8,530 nt of DNA from CAYPZU01 sp964415395 (GTDB lineage: Bacteria; Chlamydiota; Chlamydiia; Chlamydiales; SM23-39), in NCBI GenBank assembly GCA_964415395.1, contig CAYPZU010000079.1:1-8530 (forward strand), given 5' to 3'. The translations under genes were made by a program, and so were the position numbers. Shown here one piece after another: positions 1-6,308 of this stretch. Positions within the stretch are counted from its first letter, which is position 1. Each line of letters opens with the position of its first letter. The notes beneath the pieces are model-generated. The model had not been told where the DNA came from. It ran no database searches and saw only the letters and a program-made list of their open reading frames with translations.

Positions 1-22
1 AGGGATAGTTCATACAAAGCTT

Positions 23-36
23 TATAAACCAACAAC
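23..36 (+). promoter_or_regulatory. Conserved 14-nt upstream box, copy 1 (before A1)
   Basis: TATAAACCAACAAC matches 12 of 14 positions of the box upstream of A2 (TAAAAATCAACAAC). It lies 85 nt before the A1 start, against 81 nt in A2. A GGGAT..TTCATA block precedes it at 3-15, as at 1643-1656 before A2. The function is unknown; a regulator site or a 5'-UTR element are both possible. The remaining leader (37-110) is very AT-rich, with several TAATAT/TATTAT strings, none of which I can single out as a -10 box. Confidence 0.4.
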
Positions 37-110
37 TTAGACCCTTTTCTTAATAAAAACTTATCGAAATTTTAATATTATTAAGTTAATATTAATTTTA
101 GAAAGGTAAG

Positions 111-116
111 AAAAGG
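111..116 (+). promoter_or_regulatory. Ribosome binding site deciding the A1 start
   Basis: AAAAGG lies 5 nt before the ATG at 122. An in-frame GTG at 116 overlaps this site and could also be read as a start, using AAAGG at 102-106. The ATG is preferred because A2 has an AAAAGGG site before its ATG, and because the two proteins align residue for residue from that methionine. Confidence 0.6.
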
Positions 117-121
117 TGATT

Positions 122-799
122 ATGAGCGTATCTAATCGTTTAAGCTGGTCGGATTATGTAAACCGCTACCAGGAAGCAAGCGACCTTGAAAACGATCTTC
201 AGGGCGATGTAGCGAATATCGAAAGCGGTTCGGCCGCTCAGGCCGTCCAGGGCTGGGAGGATCTTTCCCAATCTATCTATCAGAACGCAAACTGGCAAGA
301 CCTTCTCAAAGGAAGCGGAGGCGAGTTCGCTAAATCATACATCGGGAACGTTGCGAACGCCGCCCAAAATTATATGGAAAGCATCACGCTCCAGGTGCAG
401 CAGCCGAACAGTCCAGGCAACTACATCAACCTCTATGCCGGCACATCTTCCATAGACGGTGATGGAAATATCGACGAGAATTTCGACGAGACGACAACTG
501 ACTCGGAAGGATATACGGTCGCTGTCCCCGCCAACCTTTTCGAAATGATCGAAGGGAAATACACAAACCTGATCAACGACGCCTACGACGCCTATTTCGA
601 CAACCCAGGCGGATACGGCCCTGGACTTTGGACCGACTGGTCGCTCCACGGCAACCTTTCGTTCAACTGTGAATGGGATGGCAGCGGCACCGACAACGGC
701 GAATACTGTTCCGCAAGTGGCTCGCTCCAGCAGTGGATGCCTTTCATCCACTTAAACGGCGGAGACCCTTCAGCTCTTAACGCCGCCCTCCAAGGCTAA
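122..799 (+). CDS. Protein A1: acidic protein of unknown function, paralog of A2
   Basis: I do not recognise the family. The 225-aa protein has no signal peptide or hydrophobic membrane segment. Residues 8-28 carry the module SWSDYVxxYxEASDxxNxxQG, shared with B and A2. A Trp-rich helical part follows (44-90, with GWEDLS at 44-49). Then comes an Asp-rich loop at 112-123 (D112, D114, N116, D118, E123) with the spacing of a calcium-binding loop, though hydrophobic and Gly positions do not fit a canonical EF-hand. The C-terminal part holds FEMIEGKYTNL (140-150), Cys183 and Cys196 (both conserved in A2), and SLQQWMPFIHL (201-211). Conservation with A2 runs the whole length, including the last LNAxLQG residues, so the gene is intact. 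Given its lack of a Sec signal and its neighbours, export by a type III system is a reasonable guess but unproven. Confidence 0.88.
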   Translation: MSVSNRLSWSDYVNRYQEASDLENDLQGDVANIESGSAAQAVQGWEDLSQSIYQNANWQDLLKGSGGEFAKSYIGNVANAAQNYMESITLQVQQPNSPGNYINLYAGTSSIDGDGNIDENFDETTTDSEGYTVAVPANLFEMIEGKYTNLINDAYDAYFDNPGGYGPGLWTDWSLHGNLSFNCEWDGSGTDNGEYCSASGSLQQWMPFIHLNGGDPSALNAALQG

Positions 800-809
800 A
801 CTTTTGCAG

Positions 810-829
810 CCCGCCCCCTCCGGGGCGGG
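810..829 (+). terminator. GC-rich hairpin between A1 and B
   Basis: An 8-bp perfect stem (810-817 with 822-829; CCCGCCCC/GGGGCGGG) closes a 4-nt loop 10 nt after the A1 stop. The following ATCCTTCTCAC is only weakly T-rich, so termination may be partial. B starts 32 nt later with no room for a clear promoter of its own. The hairpin could therefore set the A1:B expression ratio or protect the upstream mRNA. Confidence 0.6.
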
Positions 830-861
830 ATCCTTCTCACCCAAAATCTAGAGGAAATTTC

Positions 862-1590
862 ATGTCTTCCGCACCCTCTTCCGCTCTAAGATCATGGTCG
901 GATTATGTTACAAAATACGAAGAAGCCTCAGACTTCCTGAATGAAGCCCAGGGGCTGACAGCCCAGCTCAATACAGACCTGCAGAACCTCTCTTCTCCGG
1001 ACTCCTACAGCAAGATCGAACAGGATGCAGACCTCCTGCGAGGGCTTAGCAATGATTTAACCAAATACCCGGATCTCGATTCCAGCGCCCTGAACGGCCT
1101 GATGAATGGGATCAATGCCAATCTCTCCCAGGTTCTCTCCAATTATATTCCTATGGTCAACGGCTCGAAAGCGGCTAAAGATATGAACGCAGGACCGAAC
1201 GCTCAAGCGGAGGCCGATCTCGTGGACGGGAAATACACAGACCTGGACGCCTCAGACTTGAAACACATCAAAGGACTTCCCAATACAGACGATTTTAACA
1301 AGTCGCTCCAAAAAGCGATCGCCGCCAGCATCCAAGTTTCATTCGGCGTTCACGGAGACCCCGATTACCACCTCCATACGCAAAAGTTTATCTACAACCT
1401 GAACGGCATCGAATACTCTGTGACGATCGATCCCACTTCGGCAGGCCCCGGAGGCACGCATACAAAAGTAACTATCTCCGCCACCGGAACCCTCGGATCT
1501 TTCGCCAGCCAGGGGCTTGTCTCCGTAGAGCTCAAGCAGGGAGGAACGGCTGGAACAGCCGCTCTATCCAACTTCCTGAACAACTTCTAG
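862..1590 (+). CDS. Protein B: unknown, shares the A-type N-terminal module
   Basis: This 242-aa protein is of no family I can name. The start is supported by GAGG at 851-854, 7 nt before the ATG. Residues 11-31 match residues 8-28 of A1 and A2 without gaps (SWSDYV, Y19, EASD 21-24, N27, QG 30-31), 14 of 21 identical to A1. After that the proteins diverge. B has a helical, Leu/Asn/Asp-rich stretch (about 35-100), then VDGKYTDLDASDL (121-133), which resembles the GKYTNL segment of A1/A2. Its C-terminal part (about 155-230) is rich in alternating hydrophobic, Gly and Thr residues, suggesting beta strands. There is no cysteine, unlike A1 and A2, and no signal peptide or membrane helix. It looks like an A-type targeting head carrying a different cargo domain. 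It may be transcribed from the A1 promoter through the intervening hairpin. Confidence 0.88.
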   Translation: MSSAPSSALRSWSDYVTKYEEASDFLNEAQGLTAQLNTDLQNLSSPDSYSKIEQDADLLRGLSNDLTKYPDLDSSALNGLMNGINANLSQVLSNYIPMVNGSKAAKDMNAGPNAQAEADLVDGKYTDLDASDLKHIKGLPNTDDFNKSLQKAIAASIQVSFGVHGDPDYHLHTQKFIYNLNGIEYSVTIDPTSAGPGGTHTKVTISATGTLGSFASQGLVSVELKQGGTAGTAALSNFLNNF

Positions 1591-1603
1591 CCCCAGGCCC
1601 TCC

Positions 1604-1627
1604 CCTGCCTGATTCCCTTCAGGCGGG
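1604..1627 (+). terminator. Hairpin after B
   Basis: Stem 1604-1612 pairs with 1619-1627 (CCTGCCTGA with TCAGGCGGG, one G-T wobble) around a 6-nt loop, 13 nt after the B stop. The sequence following it (AACCTCTTAAATA) lacks a T-tract, as with the hairpins after A1 and A2. Probably a weak terminator. Confidence 0.6.
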
Positions 1628-1662
1628 AACCTCTTAAATATGGGGATTAATTCATAAGAACC

Positions 1663-1676
1663 TAAAAATCAACAAC
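1663..1676 (+). promoter_or_regulatory. Conserved 14-nt upstream box, copy 2 (before A2)
   Basis: TAAAAATCAACAAC lies 81 nt before the A2 start. It differs at one position from the copy before C1 (2483-2496) and at two from the copy before A1 (23-36). A GGGATT..TTCATA block lies just upstream (1643-1656), matching the arrangement before A1. The rest of the leader to 1757 is AT-rich and holds no gene. Confidence 0.4.
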
Positions 1677-1757
1677 ACTAACCAAACGCAAACAAATATT
1701 TAATTTTCGCCTGAAGATCAAATGTTACTCTTAAAGAAGCAATAAAAGGGTAATATT

Positions 1758-2429
1758 ATGGAAACATCGATTCGTTTAAGCTGGTCTGACTATGTCGCGC
1801 AATATAAAGAAGCCAGCGACCTGGAAAACCAACTCCAGGGAGATGTCGCCGACATCGAAAGCACTTCAGCAGCTACAGTGCTCCAGGGATGGGAAGATCT
1901 GTCCGTGACAATCTACAACAACCCGAACTGGTCCGACCTGCTGAAAGGATCTAACGGGACATTCATCAAAAGCTACCTCCAAAATATTCAAAATAACGCA
2001 GAAACCTTTCTCTCCAACGAAACCCTGCAAGTGGCGCAGCCCAACAACCCAGGCGGCTACATCAATCTCTATGCAGGCGATGTACAGAGCGACGGCGACG
2101 GGGGCTTTTATAACGATTTCGACGAAACTGATGACGATGGAGACCCCCTTCCAGCCAACATGTTTGAAATGATCGAAGGGAAGTACACGAATTTGGTCAA
2201 CGATGGCGGCGACGCTTACTTCGACGTCGGGATGAGCGGAGATCCCTGGTATCAGCACATGGGAAACTGCCCGTGGGCGCAAGGCGGCCTGAATTACTGC
2301 ATTTCATGGGACGATAGCGGCGACGGCGGCGGCAATTGCTATGCCTCTGGCTCGCTCCAGCAATGGGCTCCCTTCATCCACCTCAGCGGCGGCGACGACA
2401 CAGATCTCAACGCCTCCCTCCAGGGATAA
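1758..2429 (+). CDS. Protein A2: acidic protein of unknown function, paralog of A1
   Basis: A 223-aa full-length paralog of A1. AAAAGGG at 1744-1750 is its ribosome binding site. The shared N-terminal module is at 8-28, followed by LQGWEDLSVTIY (42-53) and the QxxQPNxPGxYINLYAG segment (91-107). The Asp-rich loop at 112-123 keeps D112, D114 and E123, but residue 116 is Gly rather than Asn. It is extended by a second acidic stretch (FDETDDDGD, 121-129). FEMIEGKYTNL is at 136-146. Cys181 and Cys194 correspond to Cys183 and Cys196 of A1; Cys171 is extra. The ending SLQQWAPFIHL and LNASLQG matches A1. The N-terminal two thirds and the final ~30 residues are the best conserved, and the 150-180 region differs most. 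No signal peptide or membrane helix. Role unknown; a secreted effector-like protein is the leading inference. Confidence 0.88.
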   Translation: METSIRLSWSDYVAQYKEASDLENQLQGDVADIESTSAATVLQGWEDLSVTIYNNPNWSDLLKGSNGTFIKSYLQNIQNNAETFLSNETLQVAQPNNPGGYINLYAGDVQSDGDGGFYNDFDETDDDGDPLPANMFEMIEGKYTNLVNDGGDAYFDVGMSGDPWYQHMGNCPWAQGGLNYCISWDDSGDGGGNCYASGSLQQWAPFIHLSGGDDTDLNASLQG

Positions 2430-2440
2430 AGAAATCTTCA

Positions 2441-2460
2441 GGGCGGGTTATTACCCGCCC
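2441..2460 (+). terminator. Hairpin after A2
   Basis: A perfect 8-bp stem (2441-2448 with 2453-2460, GGGCGGGT/ACCCGCCC) with a TATT loop starts 11 nt after the A2 stop. TAATGTTAAC follows, so the T-tract is poor. It ends the left-hand block. Confidence 0.65.
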
Positions 2461-2482
2461 TAATGTTAACAATCTATCATTT

Positions 2483-2496
2483 TAAAAATCAACCAC
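2483..2496 (+). promoter_or_regulatory. Conserved 14-nt upstream box, copy 3 (before C1)
   Basis: TAAAAATCAACCAC matches 13 of 14 positions of the box before A2. Here it is 213 nt before the C1 start and about 110 nt upstream of the predicted C1 -35 box, much further out than in A1 and A2. The remaining 280-nt spacer (2430-2709) is AT-rich and holds no convincing gene. Confidence 0.35.
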
Positions 2497-2605
2497 TTAA
2501 GCGCAAATCGCCCAAAATCAATAATTTACTAAACAATTGATTATAAGCGCCTTAATAGAAAATCCACATCTCAAGCAGCTCAGCGCCAGCCATGTAAATA
2601 TTTTG

Positions 2606-2634
2606 TTGAATTTGTATTAATAATGGGATAAAAT
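2606..2634 (+). promoter_or_regulatory. Predicted housekeeping-type promoter of C1
   Basis: TTGAAT (2606-2611) and TAAAAT (2629-2634) are separated by 17 nt. Over the 30 nt 2605-2634, 24 positions match the promoter before D1 (4614-4643), including a shared TTAATAnTGGGATAA core. Transcription would start near 2641, leaving a leader of about 70 nt. Confidence 0.6.
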
Positions 2635-2695
2635 CATATAAGAATTAATTAATGATTTTATCAGGATCGCCAAAGTTAATTAGGGCGACAAAACA

Positions 2696-2700
2696 AAGGA
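2696..2700 (+). promoter_or_regulatory. Ribosome binding site supporting the GTG start of C1
   Basis: AAGGA lies 9 nt before the GTG at 2710. No in-frame ATG gives a comparable N-terminus. C2 starts with ATG at the matching codon, and the two proteins align from there (MEPSQIQKIDLLEE against MESAQVKKIDILEE). Confidence 0.65.
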
Positions 2701-2709
2701 AGCTGCCAG

Positions 2710-4431
2710 GTGGAACCCTCTCAAATCCAAAAGATCGACCTTCTAGAAGAGTCGGGGATTGATTTTTCCCTATTTACCTCCGCTGCGGAGAAAAAGCACG
2801 CCGCCGAAGAAGTTTTGATCGAAACCGCTATCGAAGCATCAGGAAATACCCAATCGACCGGAAGCAGGAAACGGCAGATGGTTGCAGCCGTCTCATCCAG
2901 ACAGGGACTAGCCGCAGCGAACCAGCCAGCCCGATCCTCCCCTCGGTTCGGCGCAGCCCCCCCTCTCCCTATCCCTAACCCTCCTTTGCCTCCTCTCCCC
3001 CCTTCCGGCGGCCCTGACGGCACGGTTCAGGGATGGGACGGAAGCCAGTGGGAAGCCTATAACGCAAACCATACGGGCTATATGAACGGCCTGATGAACC
3101 TCTTCTTCTACTACTCCGCCCACCCGACGACTTCTTCTCTTTACGCCTTGATGAACTACATCAACGGGCTAGCGCAGCACGGACTTTTGAACAGCAACGT
3201 CGATACGATGATGCAGCTTTGCAACGGCCAGTATCTTATTGCGGACGGCATCGAGCACAACGCCGAATTCGCCTTCCTCATGGGATATACCGATTCGCAA
3301 GGCAAACTCCACCAGCCTGGCGGCGACGCGTATAAGGCCTACCTGAGCGATTTGTCGAACTACCTCGGCCAGGTGGAAGGATCTTATCCAAACGGCTATA
3401 CGGCGGCTATGGTCAGCGAAGTGAATACCCTGATAAAAGACCAGGATGACTTTATCAACGCCCACACCGACCCTGTGAACGGCCTTTACTGGACTGTCCT
3501 AGACCAAGAAGGGTACAATACAAACTATTACTGGAACGCAGCTGGCTCAGATCCCGATGCGGATAAATTTATCATTGAGCAGGTGATCCTAAGCTCAGGA
3601 ACCAACGGAGCGCCAAATCAAGATATCGCAGCCTTGGTTGCCGTCCTTGGCAAACTTCAGACATTCGACCTTCTCAATACGATGGATGCCGTCTGGAACA
3701 AATACCATGACCCAGGCCTTCTTATTCTTGCATTTATGCAGACGCTTGACGGGGGCTACCTCAATTCCGAATCGGGCAACGCAGATATCATGGACAAACA
3801 GCACCAGTTGGATGAAAAATACGCCCAACAGATCCAATCGATCGTTTCTTCGATCGGAACCTGGGATGATACTTCAGGAAGCGGAGCAGACTCTTGCGAT
3901 AAGCTTGCATCTCTTCTCGAACAAATGGCCGGACTGATCCATGTCTCCAACCAATTCACTGCTCTTCAAGATCCGATGCTAAACTTCCTGCAGAATTTGA
4001 AGAGCACATCAATTACCCCCGGAACAAGCGGGTTGGACGTATCCTCAAATACTAACCTCTATCAAGTTTTGGTAGAAGATTCATATACGGATTCGAAGGG
4101 AGTTGTCCACACCCTGACGTCTGCGCAAAGGGCCGTCCTCATCCACGACAACCTGACGCCAAGCGCAACGCCTCCAACCCCGCAGCCGACGCCGCCTAAC
4201 CCGCCGCCGCCCTACACCCCGCCCAACACCGAAATCCTGCAGGGATTCATCTCCTCAATCTCGGCGATTTCAAGCGCCGTCTCTTCCAGCTCCACGCAGC
4301 TGACGACTGCGACTTCGCAGGTAGAGCAGATGCACCAGGCGATCCTGAAAGTAGGAACCGGCGTCGTCGACCCGAAGAACGGCTTGATGGCAGTCACCAA
4401 CAATGCGATCACCCACCAGGTGACTAACTAA
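2710..4431 (+). CDS. Protein C1: large proline-linker protein of unknown function, paralog of C2
   Basis: A 573-aa protein with GTG start and no recognised domain. Layout: a charged helical N-terminus (1-60, with EKKHAAEE at 27-34 and a basic RKR at 53-55); a low-complexity stretch (60-83); a first proline linker (84-102, with PPLPPLPP at 91-98); a large helical/aromatic core (107-480, with GWDGSQWEAYNANHTGYMNG at 108-127 and a Cys171-containing helix); a second proline linker (488-506, ending PPPPYTPP, with PPxY at 499-502); and a Ser/Thr/Gln-rich C-terminal helix (507-573). No signal peptide or membrane helix. It is paralogous to C2 over the full length, most divergent at about 241-290 and 394-430. 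It forms its own unit, with a promoter like that of D1 and a strong terminator. Unlike C2 it has no small D-type gene beside it; D1 lies downstream in the next unit. An exported host-interacting protein is inferred, not shown. Confidence 0.9.
   Translation: MEPSQIQKIDLLEESGIDFSLFTSAAEKKHAAEEVLIETAIEASGNTQSTGSRKRQMVAAVSSRQGLAAANQPARSSPRFGAAPPLPIPNPPLPPLPPSGGPDGTVQGWDGSQWEAYNANHTGYMNGLMNLFFYYSAHPTTSSLYALMNYINGLAQHGLLNSNVDTMMQLCNGQYLIADGIEHNAEFAFLMGYTDSQGKLHQPGGDAYKAYLSDLSNYLGQVEGSYPNGYTAAMVSEVNTLIKDQDDFINAHTDPVNGLYWTVLDQEGYNTNYYWNAAGSDPDADKFIIEQVILSSGTNGAPNQDIAALVAVLGKLQTFDLLNTMDAVWNKYHDPGLLILAFMQTLDGGYLNSESGNADIMDKQHQLDEKYAQQIQSIVSSIGTWDDTSGSGADSCDKLASLLEQMAGLIHVSNQFTALQDPMLNFLQNLKSTSITPGTSGLDVSSNTNLYQVLVEDSYTDSKGVVHTLTSAQRAVLIHDNLTPSATPPTPQPTPPNPPPPYTPPNTEILQGFISSISAISSAVSSSSTQLTTATSQVEQMHQAILKVGTGVVDPKNGLMAVTNNAITHQVTN
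3034..3104 (+). repeat. 71-bp segment identical to 6636-6706 (copy in C1)
   Basis: This stretch of C1 is base-for-base identical to 6636-6706 in C2, including all wobble positions, and near-identity continues downstream. It encodes the start of the conserved core. Confidence 0.9.
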
Positions 4432-4456
4432 GCATCAAAGAGTTAAGGACAAAATC

Positions 4457-4485
4457 AGAGGAGGCGGAGTTCCCGCCTCCTTTTT
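4457..4485 (+). terminator. Strong rho-independent terminator after C1
   Basis: GGAGGCGG (4460-4467) pairs with CCGCCTCC (4473-4480) around a 5-nt loop, followed by TTTTT (4481-4485). Upstream AGA can extend the stem. It begins 25 nt after the C1 stop and separates C1 from the D1-F operon. Confidence 0.9.
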
Positions 4486-4614
4486 AATTTCCACCAAACT
4501 ACTTACAGCCAGCTATTTAAGAATAAATACAGTCATTAAATCGCTTATTCACAACATTTTACGAAAAATTGACTTCGGCTTTAAAGATATTAAATATAAA
4601 AGTTAAGTTTTTAG

Positions 4615-4643
4615 TTGACTTATTTTTAATAGTGGGATAAGAT
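4615..4643 (+). promoter_or_regulatory. Predicted promoter of the D1-E-D2-C2-F operon
   Basis: TTGACT (4615-4620) and TAAGAT (4638-4643) are 17 nt apart. GATAAT at 4641-4646 is an alternative -10 with a 20-nt spacer. Of the 30 nt 4614-4643, 24 match the C1 promoter. Transcription would start about 16 nt before the D1 start codon, a short leader. The remaining spacer (4486-4613) is AT-rich without a gene. Confidence 0.6.
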
Positions 4644-4665
4644 AATAGTAAGGCGAAATAGGATT

Positions 4666-5031
4666 ATGGCTTTTATATCACTAAATGAAATTACAGAAGA
4701 TATCGAGAATCTCACCCCCGAGAAGCTGCACGGCTTTATCAGGAGCATGACAGACTCGCTTCTGGAGCTGAAAGACAGCCTTCACTCGAACGACCCGAAA
4801 GAGCGGGAAGCGGCGATTTTAGCTGCGATCGAACTGAAGTCCAACCTGGAAAAGGAAATGGAAACCCTTGTCAGAAAGACGGGGATCGATCCAGCCCAGT
4901 TTAAAGACGTCGAGCAGACAGACCTCGACCCTTCCTACGGCTTTGTGCAGGAAGAGATCGAAAAACTGAACGGATTATTCGCAGCCCCGCAGCCAAGCCG
5001 CGCCAAAAAAACTAATTTTAACAGGAAATAA
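4666..5031 (+). CDS. Protein D1: small charged helical protein, possible chaperone
   Basis: A 121-aa protein, first gene of the operon. It is dominated by charged helices without signal or membrane segments. Residues 21-79 align without gaps to 22-80 of D2, sharing the DP-x-x-RE motif (43-48), LKS (57-59) and a G-(I/V)-D turn (73-75). D1 has an extra C-terminal tail (80-121) ending basic (RAKKTNFNRK). Its stop is 1 nt from the start of E, so translation is probably coupled. Small helical proteins encoded just before larger exported proteins are often secretion chaperones; that role is inferred from position and size only, since the sequence does not match a chaperone family I know. The ribosome binding site is atypical: AGG at 4660-4662 is very close to the ATG and AAGG at 4650-4653 is 12 nt away. 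Confidence 0.85.
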   Translation: MAFISLNEITEDIENLTPEKLHGFIRSMTDSLLELKDSLHSNDPKEREAAILAAIELKSNLEKEMETLVRKTGIDPAQFKDVEQTDLDPSYGFVQEEIEKLNGLFAAPQPSRAKKTNFNRK

Positions 5032-5032
5032 C

Positions 5033-6025
5033 ATGAGTACGATCCAAGGATCCAACCCAACCACGCCGCCTGCAGCGCCAGGGACATTCAATTCCAACGA
5101 TCCGTCTCAAGACGCTGCTGCGCAAGCCGCGACCGATTTGGGCTACATGGCCTATTTAGCCAGAAGCTATGCGGCGCTCCAAGCGCAGCTGGCCGGCACA
5201 ACCGACCCGACGCAGAAAGCGGCGCTCCAGCAGCAGATGAATGCGATCCTCCAATTGTACAACCAAATCCAGGGGTACTACTCGGTCGACGCAAGCGGAA
5301 ATGTAACGTTTACCTATACCGACCCATCCGGCAATACCGAGCAGATCGAACTCCCGAATAACAAGACCAACCAGCAAATCCTGGCAGACATCGTAACGAT
5401 GAAAGGCGCCGATACCGACATCACAAAATACCTTGCCTGGTCAAATAGCGAGACGAACAACCCTCTTCTCGACGTCTACGAATGGCTCGACAACACAGGA
5501 TTCACATTCTGCCGAGCGAATAACGACAACACCTGCGAATCCGCCATCTTCTTCATGATGTCGCTCGCCGGCTCGCCGGTCGGCGATTTGAGCGGCGACG
5601 TCGATCAGTTTTTGGGTCAGGGCGATAACAACGGCGCGATCCTTCCTCAGTCGCTGATCCTGGCTCAAACCCTCGCAGCGATCCTTGCGAAGAAAAACGA
5701 TCCGGTTTTGACACAGGCCATCGAAGCCTGCCTTTCGATCACGACGAAAGACACGGCGTATAACGCCCTGGAAGCGGCATTCCTGGCAATCATCGCCACT
5801 CCAAACTGGCAAGTTTTCTACGCTGGAGAACCCGACTGGATCTACTTCGAGGGGCGGTTCTGGCCTTATTCCCCTCCTGGACAAGCTACAGAGCATGTTT
5901 TTAAAGCTAACGCTGTCGCTCTCTCGAACCGCCAGCTCTCCGATACGAGCGAGCTGACAAAGATGCACGGGAAAGAACCCGCTGCACCCGTCCAACCTGT
6001 TGTTAAACCAAAAACGGAGCAATAA
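5033..6025 (+). CDS. Protein E: unknown protein between the two D paralogs
   Basis: A 330-aa protein of unrecognised family. AGGA at 5023-5026, inside the end of D1, is 6 nt before its ATG. The first 30 residues are Ser/Thr/Pro/Asn/Ala-rich and disordered-looking, as in many type III secretion signals. An Ala/Gln-rich helical region follows (29-82, with AALQAQLA and AALQQQMN), possibly a coiled coil. Then there is a small Gly/Thr/Asp section (83-110) and a globular part (about 115-290) with Cys160, Cys168 and Cys233, a hydrophobic helix 170-180 and a Trp/Phe/Tyr-rich segment (259-280, including PDWIYFEGRFWPYSP). The tail (310-330) is Lys/Pro-rich. No Sec signal is visible; the hydrophobic helices look amphipathic or buried rather than membrane-spanning. 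It has no paralog in this window. Its position directly after D1 makes it the likely partner of D1. Confidence 0.88.
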   Translation: MSTIQGSNPTTPPAAPGTFNSNDPSQDAAAQAATDLGYMAYLARSYAALQAQLAGTTDPTQKAALQQQMNAILQLYNQIQGYYSVDASGNVTFTYTDPSGNTEQIELPNNKTNQQILADIVTMKGADTDITKYLAWSNSETNNPLLDVYEWLDNTGFTFCRANNDNTCESAIFFMMSLAGSPVGDLSGDVDQFLGQGDNNGAILPQSLILAQTLAAILAKKNDPVLTQAIEACLSITTKDTAYNALEAAFLAIIATPNWQVFYAGEPDWIYFEGRFWPYSPPGQATEHVFKANAVALSNRQLSDTSELTKMHGKEPAAPVQPVVKPKTEQ

Positions 6026-6028
6026 CCG

Positions 6029-6304
6029 ATGAACTCCCCCTTAGCGCTCAAAGACGCGTTCGCAGCGATCTCGGCCATTCCCCTCGACGTACTGAAGAAA
6101 GTCGTCGGAGAGATGATTTCGGAGTTCCTCCCGCTCCAGGAAAAACTCTCTTCCGAAGACCCGCAAGTGAGGGAAGAGGCGTTAAAAAAAGCGGAAGCAC
6201 TGAAGAGCAGGATGAAAGATCTCCTGACGAAAACTTACCAAGACGCAGGCGTCGACATCGCATCGGTCGCAGCTTCCTTGAAAAATCACCTTAACAAGAA
6301 GTAA
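6029..6304 (+). CDS. Protein D2: small charged helical protein, possible chaperone for C2
   Basis: A 91-aa shorter paralog of D1. GGAG at 6016-6019 gives a ribosome binding site 9 nt before the ATG, and only 3 nt separate it from the E stop. Predicted helices cover about 5-33 and 34-70. The shared core is DPQVREE (44-50), ALKS (57-60) and GVD (74-76). It lacks the C-terminal extension of D1 and ends LNKK. Lysine and glutamate are abundant. No signal, membrane or catalytic motif is visible. It ends 4 nt before C2, an arrangement typical of a chaperone with its cognate substrate, but this is inference. An alternative is a small structural or regulatory subunit. Confidence 0.85.
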   Translation: MNSPLALKDAFAAISAIPLDVLKKVVGEMISEFLPLQEKLSSEDPQVREEALKKAEALKSRMKDLLTKTYQDAGVDIASVAASLKNHLNKK

Positions 6305-6308
6305 TCAC

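Noticed and set aside
116..124. GTG at 116 as the start of A1
   Set aside because: It overlaps the AAAAGG ribosome binding site, and the two extra codons have no match in A2; ATG at 122 aligns exactly with the A2 start.
335..2282. Minus-strand open frames of 138 codons opposite A1 (335-751) and A2 (1866-2282)
   Set aside because: They are antisense mirrors of two paralogous genes, so their similar length only reflects the A1-A2 similarity.
2667..2688. TCGCC...GGCGA hairpin in the C1 leader as a riboswitch or attenuator
   Set aside because: It has only a 5-bp stem with a 12-nt loop, no conserved riboswitch features and no alternative pairing seen.
2652..2762. Small upstream ORF (ATG at 2652, 36 codons) in the C1 leader overlapping the C1 start
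   Set aside because: It has no ribosome binding site, is out of frame with C1 and has no counterpart before C2. Probably chance.
2994..4218. Proline-rich repeats in C1 and C2 as a collagen- or PPE-like family signature
   Set aside because: The proline tracts are short linkers between globular parts, without Gly-X-Y periodicity or PPE/PE domain features.
5441..6022. Long minus-strand open frame (193 codons) opposite E
   Set aside because: It is fully antisense to E, has no plausible ribosome binding site, and its protein is Arg/Val/Asp-rich as expected from complementing this codon use. A shadow of E.
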